Assembly (NCBI GenBank): GCA_016630905.1
Contig: WBMQ01000002.1
Coordinates: 1,302,001-1,366,000, forward strand
DNA: 64,000 nt
From: Capillidium heterosporum
Taxonomy: Eukaryota > Entomophthoromycota > Entomophthoromycetes > Entomophthorales > Capillidiaceae
Reading direction: 5' to 3'
A model generated the notes under the pieces. The model did not search any database, was not told where the DNA came from, and saw only the letters and a list, made by a program, of their open reading frames with translations. How positions within the stretch are numbered: position 1 is the first letter of the stretch; the number at the start of each line of letters is the position of its first letter. The translations under genes and the position numbers were made by a program. This document shows, piece after piece, positions 24,605 to 38,872 of the stretch.

Positions 24605-25907
24605 TTAGTAACGGTAGTGGTTAGGCTTGAAGGGACCTTCGGGGTGGATGCTGAGGTACTCGGACTGGACGGTGGATAGAGTAGTCAACTTGACACCCAA
24701 CTTCTGCAAGTGAGCACGAGCGACCTCCTCGTCGAGGTGCTTGGGCAGCATGTGGACACCGAGAGGGTAGGAGGCGTTGTCGGTCCATAAAGCGATCTGG
24801 GCCAAGACCTGGTTGGAGAAAGAGTTGGACATGACAAAGGAAGGATGGCCAGTGGCGCAAGCCAAGTTGACGAGACGACCTTCAGCCAAAAGGATGATGT
24901 GGTGGCCGTTAGGCATGGTGTAACGATCGACCTGGGGCTTGATGTTTTCAACGGATTTGGCGTTGGCCTTCAACCAAGCGACAGTCAATCTCAACGTCAA
25001 AGTGACCGATGTTGCAGACGATAGAGTCATCTTTCATGACACTCATGTGGGCACCAGTGATGATATCACGGTTGCCGGTGGTGGTGACGAAGATGTTGGC
25101 TTCTTCAACGGCAGCTTCCAAGGTGGTGACCTCGTAACCCTCCATGGAGGCCTGGAGGGCGTTGATGGGATCGATCTCAGTGACGATGACACGGGCACCC
25201 ATACCCTTGAGGGCGGCAGCGCAACCCTTACCTACGTCACCGTAACCAGCGACGACGGCGACCTTACCGGCGATCATGACATCGGTGGCACGCTTGATAC
25301 CATCGATCAAAGATTCACGGCAACCGTACAAGTTGTCGAACTTGGACTTGGTGACAGAGTCGTTGACGTTGATGGCGGGGATCTTGAGCTTACCTTCCTT
25401 GAGGGCAGAGTACAAGTGGTGGACACCGGTGGTAGTCTCCTCACTGACACCCTTGCAGCCTTCCAACAGGTGGGGGTACTTGTCGTGAATCAACTTGGTG
25501 AGGTCACCACCGTCATCCAAGATCAAGTTGAAGGACTTACCGTCCTTGAAGGAGGACAAAGTCTGCTCGATGCACCAGACGTACTCCTCATCGGTCTCAC
25601 CCTTCCAGGCGAAGACGGGGACACCGGTGGCGGCAATAGCAGCGGCGGCGTGGTCCTGAGTGGAGAAGATGTTGCAGCTGGACCAGGTAACTTCGGCACC
25701 TAAAGCGGTCAAAGTCTCGATAAGGACAGCAGTCTGGATGGTCATGTGCAAGCAACCAACGATACGGGCACCGGCCAAGGGCTGGGTCTTACCGAACTTC
25801 TCACGGAGGTACATGAGACCAGGCATCTCGTTCTCAGCTAATTCAATTTCCTTACGACCGAAGGCGGCGAGGGAGATATCAGCAACTTTGTAGTTTTGGG
25901 CGGCCAT
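24605..25907 (-). CDS. SAH1: S-adenosyl-L-homocysteinase
   Basis: Hydrolyses S-adenosylhomocysteine to adenosine and homocysteine, relieving product inhibition of methyltransferases. The protein would be 433 residues, the normal length. Visible: [36 protein letters not shown]-binding [18 protein letters not shown], the [11 protein letters not shown] loop and the C-terminal [10 protein letters not shown] with the cofactor-contacting Lys and Tyr. It is intronless, uses more G and C than its neighbours and has a TATA box, all suggesting high expression. The conserved [12 protein letters not shown] is followed by one extra base (about 24983, T on the coding strand), after which the frame resumes as VAWLKANAK...NIKPQVDRY. 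In an essential enzyme this must be an error or be bypassed. Confidence 0.95.
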
Positions 25908-25964
25908 CTTTCTTGTGTTTTCTCTTGAGTGAACAATAAAACTTTGCAAACGTAAGCTGGCTTG

Positions 25965-25974
25965 CCTTTTATAT
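25965..25974 (-). promoter_or_regulatory. TATA box of SAH1
   Basis: ATATAAAAGG on the coding strand, about 58 bp upstream of the SAH1 ATG. The same distance range is seen for several other genes here. Confidence 0.6.
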
Positions 25975-26701
25975 GGGAAAGGTGCTCAACCCTTAACTCA
26001 CTTTAAGCCAATCGCTTCAACTTGCTCCTAACTTACCCTCCTAATTCGTTGGAAAAGTTTTTGGAAGGCAAATTACAGAAGACGAAATACTATTGGCTTG
26101 GATAGTTTAGAACTCCAACTTGGTCACATGCTTCCGTAGCGGAATCTTATTCTTGGGTGAGTATCTAATTCTGCAGCTTCGTATTAGAAATACAAAGTTG
26201 GGTTGTAATACAGCGTCTGAGGTGGCTTTGGCTAAATTTAATAGCTATCTGATGTATATGGATTTGTATGGTATCTGAGCTATGCTATGTATACTTTGAT
26301 TTATAGTTAAACTATAGTATTCTACTAAAATTCGGCTACAACTACAGTCATTATTTATAATATACCTACATTCGTAAAGCTGTATGCCACTAACAAAGCC
26401 TAATTCTACCTAGGTTGCTAGTTTTCTTTCAAGTCTAAAACTATGCTTTGACAATCAACGGCAAGGTTCATTAGTAGACCCAAACATATATTCCAGTCGC
26501 ACATATTATCCATTTATGTTCTATGAGTCTTGTACATTTTCCACTTATTGAGGATATGCTTATAGTTAATATAAGTTTTTCAATGGTTTGTATTAAATCA
26601 ATTTCACGAAGCAGTGAGCATCTCACTTTAAAAATATCTAAACTAATAAATACAAGATTGAAATAGCAACTTTTATATAAAATATATAATCCATAACACC
26701 T
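25975..26701. other. Intergenic
   Basis: About 0.7 kb between the SAH1 promoter and the 3' end of the secreted six-repeat gene; no gene seen. Confidence 0.55.
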
Positions 26702-29189
26702 TTACAGCTTGGTAACCTTGACCAAACTAGGATTCCTTATGGCCAACTCAGCTGTGTTATCCTCCTTACTCTTGTAAACCATGTTCTCAAGGTCGGATTG
26801 CAAAACGATGCCGAGCTCAGTAAGCTCCAACCTTGCCCCATCTTCCTTAATAGCGATGCTACTGCCATTTAAATCGGTAAACTCAACCTTAATTGGAATA
26901 TCATAATCCTTAAGCGCGAAGAAGAACGCCTCATCCTTGTCAGGGTCTTTGAACTGAACCGAGTCCTTGGTATCAGGGACGATGTTCAGAAGTCTGGGCT
27001 GCATGAATTTAACACGCTGCCATTTTTTAGTAAGGCGATCAATCTCGATATCGTCGGGGGCACAGGTGAATCGGAACTTGTTGAAAATGATGGTCTTAGT
27101 CTCGTCCTCATTATCAATGATTTGGATCGGAGTACTGACTTTAAATTCGGCCAAGTTACGACGCTTTTCCAGAAGGATGAAGTCGAAGTCGTCAGCTGGG
27201 ATCAAGGTAGACATATCAACCTTCTCGTATTCGATATCTTCGGGTGCTTTGGTTGGGGTGGGAGGTATCTCGATAGAGGGCTTAGTTGGTGGGCTAGGCT
27301 CAGTAGCTTTAACTTCACCAGTAGGCTGGCTGAGAGGAGTGGATATCTCGTATTCCTTTGTTTTGGTAGGCATCAGTTGTAGTTTCACTCATTTCAGAAG
27401 GCTTCTTGCTGGTTTCAGTTGGTGGGTGTTCTTTCTCTGTAGACTTCGTAGTTTCCACTGGTTTCACTTCGATTTTTCTGACGGCAAGCATATTGGGTTT
27501 CTTGAAGTACAGAGTGATTCTGGAGGAAGTGGGCTTGATAACAATATCAGCTGTCAGACCTTCAATCGTATATCCAGGTACTTTTATCAAAGTTGTACCA
27601 TAAGCATCGTGGTTCTGAGTATAAGTAATGGCATCTGGGTCGGTAATATCGAACTCTACGGAGGTGGAGTACATCGTGATTTGACTAAAGTCGAAAGTTG
27701 ACGAATCCTTGACGTCAACCTTTGGTTCTTTTGACACCTCAACTTCGGCTGGCTCAGCCTTGACATCTCCGGGTGCTGGCTGTGCTGAATCCAATTGAGA
27801 TTCGATAAACTTAAATTGCTGGGGTGCCTTACCAGGCTCCAAGATTACACCTTGGCCTGAAACTCGTGAAAAAGAGGCAGCATCCGTACGTTGCTGAACG
27901 ATAATCTGGCTTGTATCCTTGAAGTATATGATCACCTGGCTGCCGCTGGTTCGAGCTACTCCCATGATCCGTGGATTGCCTAGAATAGAGAAACCGCCAA
28001 AATTGATGACGAATCCACCCATTGTGGTGGAAGTAGTGACACTGAAAGGGTCGGTGGGGTTGATTTGTATGATTCCTTTAATCTTGGGTAGGTTTTTGAG
28101 TAATAGGTGTTCCGAACTGTCGACTAGGCCTTGCTCAACTTCAGCTTTCTCCACTTTGATCTGCTCTACCTTCTGAATGGTGACAACGACTCTACCATCT
28201 AACCCAGGATTAATGGAGATATCAGACTCCTTTCCAGTAAGCTTGACGTCACGGAAGAGTAGGGTTAATGTACCATCCGTGTTGGGCTGGTTCTTTAGAT
28301 TAGTCGGCTTGATACTGAATTCCAATATCCCTGATCGTCTGAGGTTGAACCAGTCGATATCTCTATTACTGATAACGTTATGCTCAACCTTTACCTTAGA
28401 TATGTCATAAATATTTACGCTCAGCTTGCGATCCATAGTCGAGCTAATTTTAAACTGATCCGAAGTCGAGGTCAGCTTGACGTTACCGAACATTAAAGAG
28501 ATGGAATTGTCGGGGTTCTTACTATACTTGATATCCTTAGGATCGATTTGGAAGTCCACATTGCCGGTTTTCCCACTGAGATCAAACCAATCGAATTTTT
28601 TATCTTCCTTCTTTTCACTATGGCTATTAGTAATAGCTGCTGTCAGTATCGGCTCCAATCGTACTTTAGGATCACTGACTTCGTTAACATCGATGTCGTA
28701 TTTGCCGGTGTTCTCCTTTCGCACCTTGACTTTGTCGTTAGGACCTACAATCCGAATACCTCGGATGTTTCCCAGCTCATTTTCAAGTACGTTTATTACC
28801 ACTGTAGTTGTTTTATCCTTAGCATTGTTGTCGACGTACCGTATGTCGGTTGGATCTGCCCTGAAATCGAAACCGACAACACCACCTCTACCAAAAAATC
28901 CTTTCTTCCTAAGCCTGGCGTTGTACTTTTTAGAGAAGAAATCGATAAAGTAGGTGTTTAAGGCATTGGTATCACCTTTTGCACTGGCCTGCAGCGCCGT
29001 TTTCAAGGCATCTTCTTGTACAGATGGTGAGCCGGGAAGTCTATTGGTATTTAAATCTAGGTTGAATAGTTGGTAACCTTCTATCCAGTCGTCTACGTTT
29101 ACAGGCTCTATAGCCGTGTTATTGCTGTACCTTTGCCCACTGACTTCCAGAAGTAGTAGTAATAGCAAATAATTGGGATTTGGTCGCAT
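26702..29189 (-). CDS. Secreted protein with six ~70-residue beta-rich repeats, unknown family
   Basis: I do not recognise this protein. The ATG at 29189 gives a short N-terminus and a Leu-rich signal peptide (residues ~7-18). Six repeats follow at about 100-175, 201-268, 280-347, 362-431 and 500-570, with a sixth near 640-710. Each has an opening F/W-x-L-x3-G, a strand ending in I-x-P-x-D/N, then alternating hydrophobic strands and a closing K-V-x-V-like strand. Linkers are rich in Pro, Glu, Lys and Thr, notably about 465-495 and 575-610. The gene is intronless. The frame breaks near 27356 with one extra base (AAA-G-GAA-TAC); the sixth repeat lies in the +1 frame, which argues that both parts are one 828-residue protein. 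A cell-surface or wall role is a guess. Confidence 0.7.
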
Positions 29190-30123
29190 CTTGTCTAATA
29201 AATAGTACACGTACTTAATCCACAGGTGTGAGAACACTATTCAAAGTCGATGGAATTAGTATAGTAGGGTAAGGAGATAGGTGAAGTGCTTTTGACAGCT
29301 AAAATCCTGTTTAAAACGACTTGTGTATACCGACTTAGCTTAGACATTAAATTTTACTTTGAGTTAGAAAGATAAACTTGCTCATCACTTTGACTTTGAA
29401 AATCTTATTAAAATTTCCAGAAATAATCAGGTTGGAATTAAATGTTTCAGTTTAATTCACTGGAAATTTGAAGAGCTTTTCATTAGTCAAAGACTTTATT
29501 TTATATGAAGCTTTATTAATAGAAGAGTATCTTTCTGTAGTAACAAAAATTCGAAATTAACCACATTACACTGAGGCGACAGTAGCATGTCTCGATAAGG
29601 CAGTTTGACACTATATGAATTGAAGAAGCTTACCACTGTTTATTGCAAAAAATTGATCGAGTTTTTAAATAATGTTTGCAAGGTTATCGATATAATTTGC
29701 ATCTTTATTGGAAACTGGCGAAAGCAGCTACATTGAGATATTTCTACTAAAAAGCTGAGAATCGACTAGTTCTTTCGGATATAAGAAATAGACTACCATA
29801 CAAAGCTAAAAAGTAAGAGCAGTTTCCTTTTACAAAGAATTACTTGTGTTTCCAAACTGCCAGTATTGTGCAGGTATAGCCTGTTGTTTCTTTCGGGTAG
29901 TTTGATTAACAATATGAGTAAAGCTATTACGTAATTTATCAGCTGTTTTATAAGACAAAGTTCCCAAAATTAGGTAAATTTCTTATAGCTTCACCACATA
30001 ACGTTTATAGTAGTATCCAATAATATAGGATCAGTATCATCTTCCATTGGCTAGTTTTAAAAACACCCAAAAGCTAACTCAAATTTTCCAAAAATCAGTT
30101 GAGCACAAAGTTTCTAAATCAAA
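29190..30123. other. Intergenic, divergent promoters
   Basis: About 0.9 kb between the starts of the secreted protein gene and the MPP6-like gene. No gene seen. Confidence 0.55.
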
Positions 30124-30856
30124 ATGGGAAAGAAGAAGCAGAAGACCAGCCCAACTCCGTCTGAGCCTAAATCAGTCAACAAGCTTACTATTATACCAGC
30201 TAATGACAGCACTCAAACTACAAAATCTGAAGTCAAAGCAGTTCCCAAAGTTGAGGAAAACAAACCAAAGGTAGGTGATAATTTGAAGAAAACAGTGAAA
30301 AGCGAGCTATCAGAACGGGTATTGAACATGAAAGTAAGTAATTTATAGTCCCCTTCTATTTCCTATAGTGGCTCTTATAATTCAATTTTTAATTTTAACA
30401 AATTTAGTTCATGCAACGGAGTGCCGAAGAACAAAAACGAAAAAAAGGTTTATTGGAGGCTCAAAATCAAATTCTGCAAAGCCAGTGGGAAGTCAATATC
30501 CCCGAAATTGAAAAGGATAAACCGTAAGCCAACTCATACTTAAAGATTACTAGTTGCTGAATTTAATTTTTTTAAATATAGGAAGCTTAGAGTCGTTTAC
30601 GAAGATTTACAAACTAACATTTTAGGAAATCAAACAGAAAATGTCGGTAGGTTCGCATTTGGTAAATTCAAAACTGAAGCTGAAGTAACTCTATATTTTT
30701 TAGTATTTATATAAAACGAAATTGGTTTGATAGGAAAAGTTGTTGAAGCGCAAGAAAGAAGAGGAGCTGGCAAAGGAGATGAAGGAGTTGGATATAAATG
30801 CCGAAGAGTTTACGAGACGTATGTTGAAAAATGTGGCCAAGAATGCACGTCGATAG
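30124..30856 (+). CDS. MPP6: MPP6-like nuclear exosome cofactor
   Basis: Four exons (30124-30333, 30408-30523, 30582-30684, 30734-30856) encode 183 residues. Mpp6 links Mtr4 to the nuclear RNA exosome in rRNA processing and RNA surveillance. The diagnostic motif is split by an intron and restored by splicing: VLNMK|FMQRSAEEQKRK, equal to the L-x-M-K-F-M-Q-R exosome-binding motif of human MPP6. It also keeps a W-x-V-x-I-P-E-I segment and a GRFAFGKF segment like the family's SFRGFNP. The ~60-residue N-terminus is a low-complexity Lys/Pro/Ser tail. The last exon is a charged helix (KRKKEEELAKEMKEL). Confidence 0.8.
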
Positions 30857-31943
30857 ATGTGGATGGAATAGTACCGGCATCTATATGTAGGATGCAGATG
30901 AATGTTTAGGAAATAAAGTTTTATAGATCTTTAGTTGCTGTGAGCTTACATTTGCTCGGCTAAAGAGATCCGCTGACTTTTATATATTTTTAAGTTTTTT
31001 GGATGTATATAAGATTGCTGGATTATCGGTAAAGATAGCAGCCGGTCTAATTTTAGATTATTTAGAATATATTGTTCAATTTGCTGTATATATAGAGAAT
31101 ATGTGCCGTAAAATTGTAGCTGCAAAAATATATCCAATCTTTTGAAAAGATGGCTCTTTATTTTATATAAAGGTCCATTCTCGAATAAAGCATTTAATTT
31201 CAAATATATTTAAACTCCTTCTAGCTATTCACTATCGACAGTATTTGGAGTAGTTAATTTTAGTTGCTATAAATATAACCAAAAAGTAGATGAATCCAGT
31301 ACTAAAAGAGATGATGCTGTATGGAAAACAAAATAGATAGACTGTATAACTACAAGGTACAAGTCCATTTTGATTTACCACATTCTAAGAATAGGCATAT
31401 ATGAAAAGCTATACCAACTCCGGGAAGTTAATTGAATTGACCGATAAATAGTAACTGAATGAAATTATAAAATTATTGATTGATCAAATAAAAATCAAGA
31501 CAAATATATCGAATTTAAAGCCGATTCAACCAAATCGTATATACAATTGATATAGACAGAGTTGGGAAATGTAATGTTTATCTGGAAATATTTTATTGAA
31601 AGGAATAGAGTTGTATATGCAGCTTTTAGATCTCATTTGAATAATAAAGAGATAATTAGTATATATTGGTTTATGGTTCATCAGAGTCGAGTTAATGACT
31701 CGTCAAATTTATCCAAACCATAAACAAATGAACTAAAGACTAATACTACAAGTAGGACTTTATATATATCTCCATAAACTATTTAAAAAACTTTAAAAGA
31801 TAGCTACAAAATAGGCAAAATACTATAACATCAGGTTGAAATTTCTATCTAATAAATTAAAATGGCATTTATATATCCACGCCCCTAAGCCTGCCCATCA
31901 AACTTCCATAAATACCTATGCCCAATAGGTTTGAAAAATAAAT
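30857..31943. other. Intergenic, AT-rich
   Basis: About 1.1 kb between convergent genes. It contains a nested inverted repeat at 31669-31725 (listed separately) and an 85-codon minus-strand ORF without an ATG or splice acceptor, which I do not accept as a gene. Confidence 0.5.
31669..31725. repeat. Nested inverted repeat (possible RNA hairpin)
   Basis: Outer arms GTTTATGGTT (31669-31678) and AACCATAAAC (31716-31725) pair perfectly over 10 bp. Inside, CGAGT (31688-31692) and ACTCG (31698-31702) form a 5-bp stem with a 5-nt loop. No gene assignment; chance is possible in AT-rich DNA. Confidence 0.45.
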
Positions 31944-32374
31944 TTAGTTGTCCCCCGGCTTTTTGGCATTGCAAGCTACTATTTTAACTTTATCGACCAT
32001 AACTACATCGTTCTCAAATCGGAAGGTTGGATTCTCGATTATGAAGGTCCAAACGTCATCACAAAATCGGTAAGTGTGTAAATGGCCCTTTAGTGTTTAA
32101 AATTAAATAGAAATTGATTAGTGTTAAAAAGGTAAAATGTTTACTTTGAAGGTAGCACGGCTTTTCACTTGAGAATTTAAAGTCTCAGCAACACTCTTAT
32201 CGAACTAATTTATAGAGTTGGTAAACTAAAAATGTAAGTAGGAAAGGTTACCTGGGACAATATTTTCATAGCTAATTGGGGGTTGATCTGCCCTGAGTTG
32301 ATAAGTTCATCTAAGGTTTCGGTTAAAGCTATACCCAAGCTGGAACTGCGGTAGAGCTCGTAGTATTGCGACAT
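31944..32374 (-). CDS. TOA2: TFIIA small (gamma) subunit
   Basis: A general transcription factor subunit that stabilises TBP on TATA DNA. Three exons (32252-32374, 32145-32204, 31944-32087) encode 108 residues, the family length. The N-terminal four-helix part reads [20 protein letters not shown] and [10 protein letters not shown]. The C-terminal beta barrel reads [20 protein letters not shown]. Introns are 47 and 57 bp. Confidence 0.96.
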
Positions 32375-32425
32375 TTTCAACTTTTGAGGTGAGAAAATGG
32401 TTCCCAACTGATTAGTTTGAAATTT

Positions 32426-32437
32426 CCTATTTATACT
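32426..32437 (-). promoter_or_regulatory. TATA box of TOA2
   Basis: AGTATAAATAGG on the coding strand, about 55 bp upstream of the ATG. Confidence 0.5.
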
Positions 32438-33216
32438 TTGGGGTTCAGCTGAACCAATAGAAACTTTGGGATCGTTGGCTTGGTGAAGTTAAACTAGCTG
32501 CTGAGTTTTAGGTGGGAATGCTTAGTACTAGCGATTATAAGTCGTATATACGTTGATGCTATGGGCATGTAAGTAGAGAAAGGTAAAGGCATTTCTCTAT
32601 AACACATGTATATTCTCTTTATTTTATAAATTTAAACTTGAAAGCATTCTAGAGTTCTTTTCAAGAGGATATATTCAAAATTACACATTAATTGTGCCAT
32701 AGAATAGTAAAAAATGAGACAGTTTATTTTGAACTTTGTAATTTTTCAAGATAAACTATATAAATTTTCATAGACAATTAGAGTGGATGGGAAACACAAT
32801 AGAGTTGGCTTACAGTAAGCTAGCAATATTGTCGAAAATCAATGAATTTCATTTATAATTAGTAATTTTTAGTTGATAAACATTAGTTTCAACTCGATTA
32901 TACTTTTATTAACTAGTTCTTTAAACAACTGATGCTATGGGATTTGATTTTACTATATATTCTATTATTAAGATATATATATATAAAACATACCATAACC
33001 AGTTATAGCTTTCCTATACATCCAGTTCAAAAGTTTAGATACCAACTTTTCAAATAAAATGTAAGACTTATATACAGTAGCAACATACCAAACCAATAGT
33101 TAGTAGGAGCTTCTTCAAAATAAACGAAAATCAAACATCCCTATTTCTAAGCACATTTAATTATTATATAAAAGCTAATAGATATCAAGTATAGAAATAA
33201 ATTGTATCTGAATTTA
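32438..33216. other. Intergenic
   Basis: About 0.8 kb of AT-rich DNA; no gene seen. Confidence 0.55.
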
Positions 33217-33970
33217 TCACCATTTATGGCCTCGTGAACTCCTATAATCGAAAAAGTACATCAATATGATAGCTGCCAACACTATGTAAGGAATCCAACC
33301 CATTTCGAACCTAAAATTTTAAAAATAAACACCATATAAAGTATGTTGAAAATATACCTATAAGATTGATCACCGACCAGCTCGATTAAAATAGGTTCAT
33401 TGGTATTACGTTGCGACAGCCTAGACAACCTTTGCATATCATCTTTGGAGATAAAGACGGAAGGAATCGTTACATCTGGAGTAACGTTTTCTTCGTTCAT
33501 AGTTACCAATCCCGACTTATCGTTGTTCCCTACTATGACGGCTTGGAACCCGCTAAGTTGCATGTTTTTGACCTTTTTGAAGAAGGAGCAGTTCCCCCTT
33601 TTGACTAGAGCAATCTTGTTGGAATTTGGATCGATGTTGAGTTGACTATACAAGTTGAATTCATTTGGGACAAATTGTTGACATCCGTCGCTTATGTCAT
33701 TGGGATCACTGAAACTCATTATTGGGATGAGTTGGCCTATTATGCCGGAAGTTGGAGGTAAGTTGCCGAAGTTGGCTAGATGGTACTATTTTTTGATTTT
33801 AAGATAGTAATAGAAATAAAGAGTTTACTTTGTACGATTCTTGATTGGACTATATATACTAAATTAGTGAATTGATAAAGGTAAAGTGAAATGAATATTA
33901 CCAAGACTGTCAGGCTACACGTCCAAAGTTTGGCAAAAAGTAGAGCAGGTAGCAGAAATTTGAAAGCCAT
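33217..33970 (-). CDS. Type I membrane protein with a PA (protease-associated) domain
   Basis: Four exons (33902-33970, 33829-33849, 33358-33785, 33217-33310) encode 203 residues; exon 2 is only 21 nt. The N-terminus is a signal peptide (FLLPALLFAKLWTCSLTVL). The PA domain spans about residues 40-165: DGCQQFVPNEF, IALVKRGNCSFFKKVKNMQ, GFQAVIVGNND, TIPSVFISKDD. A C-terminal transmembrane helix (WIPYIVLAAIILMYFF) ends in a short basic tail. This is the lumenal half of RNF13/GRAIL-type sorting ubiquitin ligases or vacuolar sorting receptors, but no RING follows. A role in cargo recognition in the secretory or vacuolar system is inferred. Confidence 0.82.
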
Positions 33971-34020
33971 AGTTGTAATTAACTGGAGGCAAACTAGATG
34001 AATTTGGCTTTGAGCTTTGG

Positions 34021-34030
34021 CCTTTATATG
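34021..34030 (-). promoter_or_regulatory. TATA box of the PA-domain gene
   Basis: CATATAAAGG on the coding strand about 50 bp upstream of the ATG. Confidence 0.5.
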
Positions 34031-35578
34031 CTTGGCTCTATTGCAACTGGAATAGGTACTATAGAAATTAATTGCTAGAGAATTGGTAGCATGTAGTTTA
34101 CAAGTCTGAAAGTACACGTGACACCTGAAGCTTTTCAAATTGCTTGACGAAGGAGTCTTGGTTTGCTAACTCTTGGAAATGCTAGTATGCATTATGATTT
34201 TGAAGGTCCTTGTAGATAGACAAGATCCAAAGAACTATTTTTGAAATCTGTGATTGAAATGGACTTAGACTCCTTCAGAACCAAGCTAGTTGGTTAGATA
34301 TAAAGTGTCAAGAAGGAGAGTGACGGGACAATGGAATTTACTAGAAAATCAACTTGCTAGATTTGCTCCTAGACAAGCCCAACAGTCTATATGAATATTG
34401 TATGCTATATTTACCATTTTCAATACGTTAAAACGAGATATATACTTTTATTATTTTCTCCAAATATAAAATCTTATCTTATATAACCCTTTCAATTTTA
34501 AACAGACGTACATATATTATAAGCTATAGCTTTTGAAGTCAAGTCTTGTTTCCTTGGCGCAAGTTCATATTTGCTTACATCTCCCATATCCATTCTTTCG
34601 AGAAGCTTCACTATTTGCAAATATCTTTGGATGTAGTATATAGTTTGTTTACTGGGTATCAATTTGAACAGATGAGTTGAGTTGGGACATACGGTCTTTT
34701 AGACATATGTTGAGTATATAAGTTGAATTTTAGATTGGTCGATGATAAAAGAGCATGGGGATTTTAAGTTTACATGACCGACTAGTAGCTACGCTACATC
34801 GCAGCAACTTGTAGTCGATTCTATCTACACTCATCTAACCAATATGTGCACAGCTGACTTTCCATTGATATTCTTAGCTGTGTCTTGAAGAACAGGCATT
34901 TACGCAGCCTAGTCCTTGGCTAAATAATACTTTTGACTTTACGATAATTCCTAAAGAACCTCCAGCTTTCTCATTTCATTACTAATTCCTTCCAATATAA
35001 ATCCAAAAGCCTAAAATCTTCTATAAAAACATAACACAGTGTATTACTGCAAGCGTGTCAACGTATATCTTCACATCTATAAACAATAAGGCTATCAATT
35101 CCAAAATTAGAAAGATATGTAATCTATAAACACAAGCACATCAGTATAGTATTGGATATTAGAAGGCTCCAAGTAGCAGTAGTATATTTAAGCCAATCTT
35201 ATTTTATCAAATGAAGAATCTATTATCAATCCATAAATCTCGAACATAGATTCTATAAAGTAATATATTTTCTACAGATAAACTATCAAACGATACCGTA
35301 CATTCTGTGATAGTTGAGATCCACACTACCTTTTGGTTTAGTATACAAGCCCTTATCTCTACCCAAAGTCGTTATGCCATTCAACGCAACCTCAAAATTA
35401 CTCATGACTTGTCATCTTGCCTTTTTGAAAACTAGGCCAACTCCAATAACTTTACGTCACACTATAAAATGGAGCAGGTTGGAAAATACAAATACAGTTT
35501 GCTCAAGGGTTCACCAAATCATACTTTTCAAGATAAGGCCAGTAGAAACCGTCAGTAAGGAACAACAGAGAGAAAGAG
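34031..35578. other. Intergenic, divergent promoters
   Basis: About 1.5 kb upstream of both the PA-domain gene and ARG5,6. A 91-codon ORF at 35314-35589 lacks an ATG start and family resemblance. I see no gene. Confidence 0.5.
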
Positions 35579-38287
<2,709 letters not shown>

Positions 38288-38872
38288 ATTTAAATTGTGC
38301 AAAAGTCTTGAGTTTATTTTTCGCTCATGCTGTTTGATTTTGATAGTGATGGATTTAAGTGTGTTTTCTCACTATACTATTGATAGTATATTAGAGAAAG
38401 CAAGTTCAAATGATATACTTACAATCAAGTTTAGTCTTAATGGGCTAAGCCATTCTAAGAATAAATAGCTGCCAACCAATGTTATAAACTTGAAAATAGG
38501 AGGTGGTAATAAAGCTATCGCTAATTGCTTTCTATACTTTCCGATACAAAAAGCTTGATAAAAGATTCAAATTGAAAGTTCGACTCTTAGGCAAATGTAT
38601 TGAAATATGTTTTGTATATGAACCTTTTATCGAACTATTTTAACAGTGACTATAAAAAGTTGATCGCTATGTACAATTCAACCTACATTACATCATAAAA
38701 GTTGGATCCATCACCATAAAAGACTCCATCAATCGAAAAGAACCATGTAATAAAAGTAAACTAGGGAAAGCTGTTGAATAAACTGCCTATACAAATATAC
38801 AACCAACAAAATAAAACAGAACAAATCTCAAGGTAATTTTTTAGAAGTACTCTAATTTTTACAGAGAGCTAC
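38288..38872. other. Intergenic, convergent 3' ends
   Basis: About 0.6 kb between the stops of ARG5,6 and CCT1. No gene seen. Confidence 0.6.

Noticed and set aside
24939-25703. A 254-codon plus-strand ORF antisense to SAH1
   Set aside because: It is the shadow of a GC-rich conserved gene; its Asp/Gly/Val-rich translation has no family likeness.
26967-28961. Several plus-strand ORFs of 65-244 codons antisense to the secreted repeat gene
   Set aside because: Hydrophobic shadow translations of the minus-strand gene, without promoters or family likeness.
30946-31203. An 85-codon minus-strand ORF with a protein-like sequence
   Set aside because: No ATG in frame, a stop immediately upstream and no splice acceptor that could feed it.
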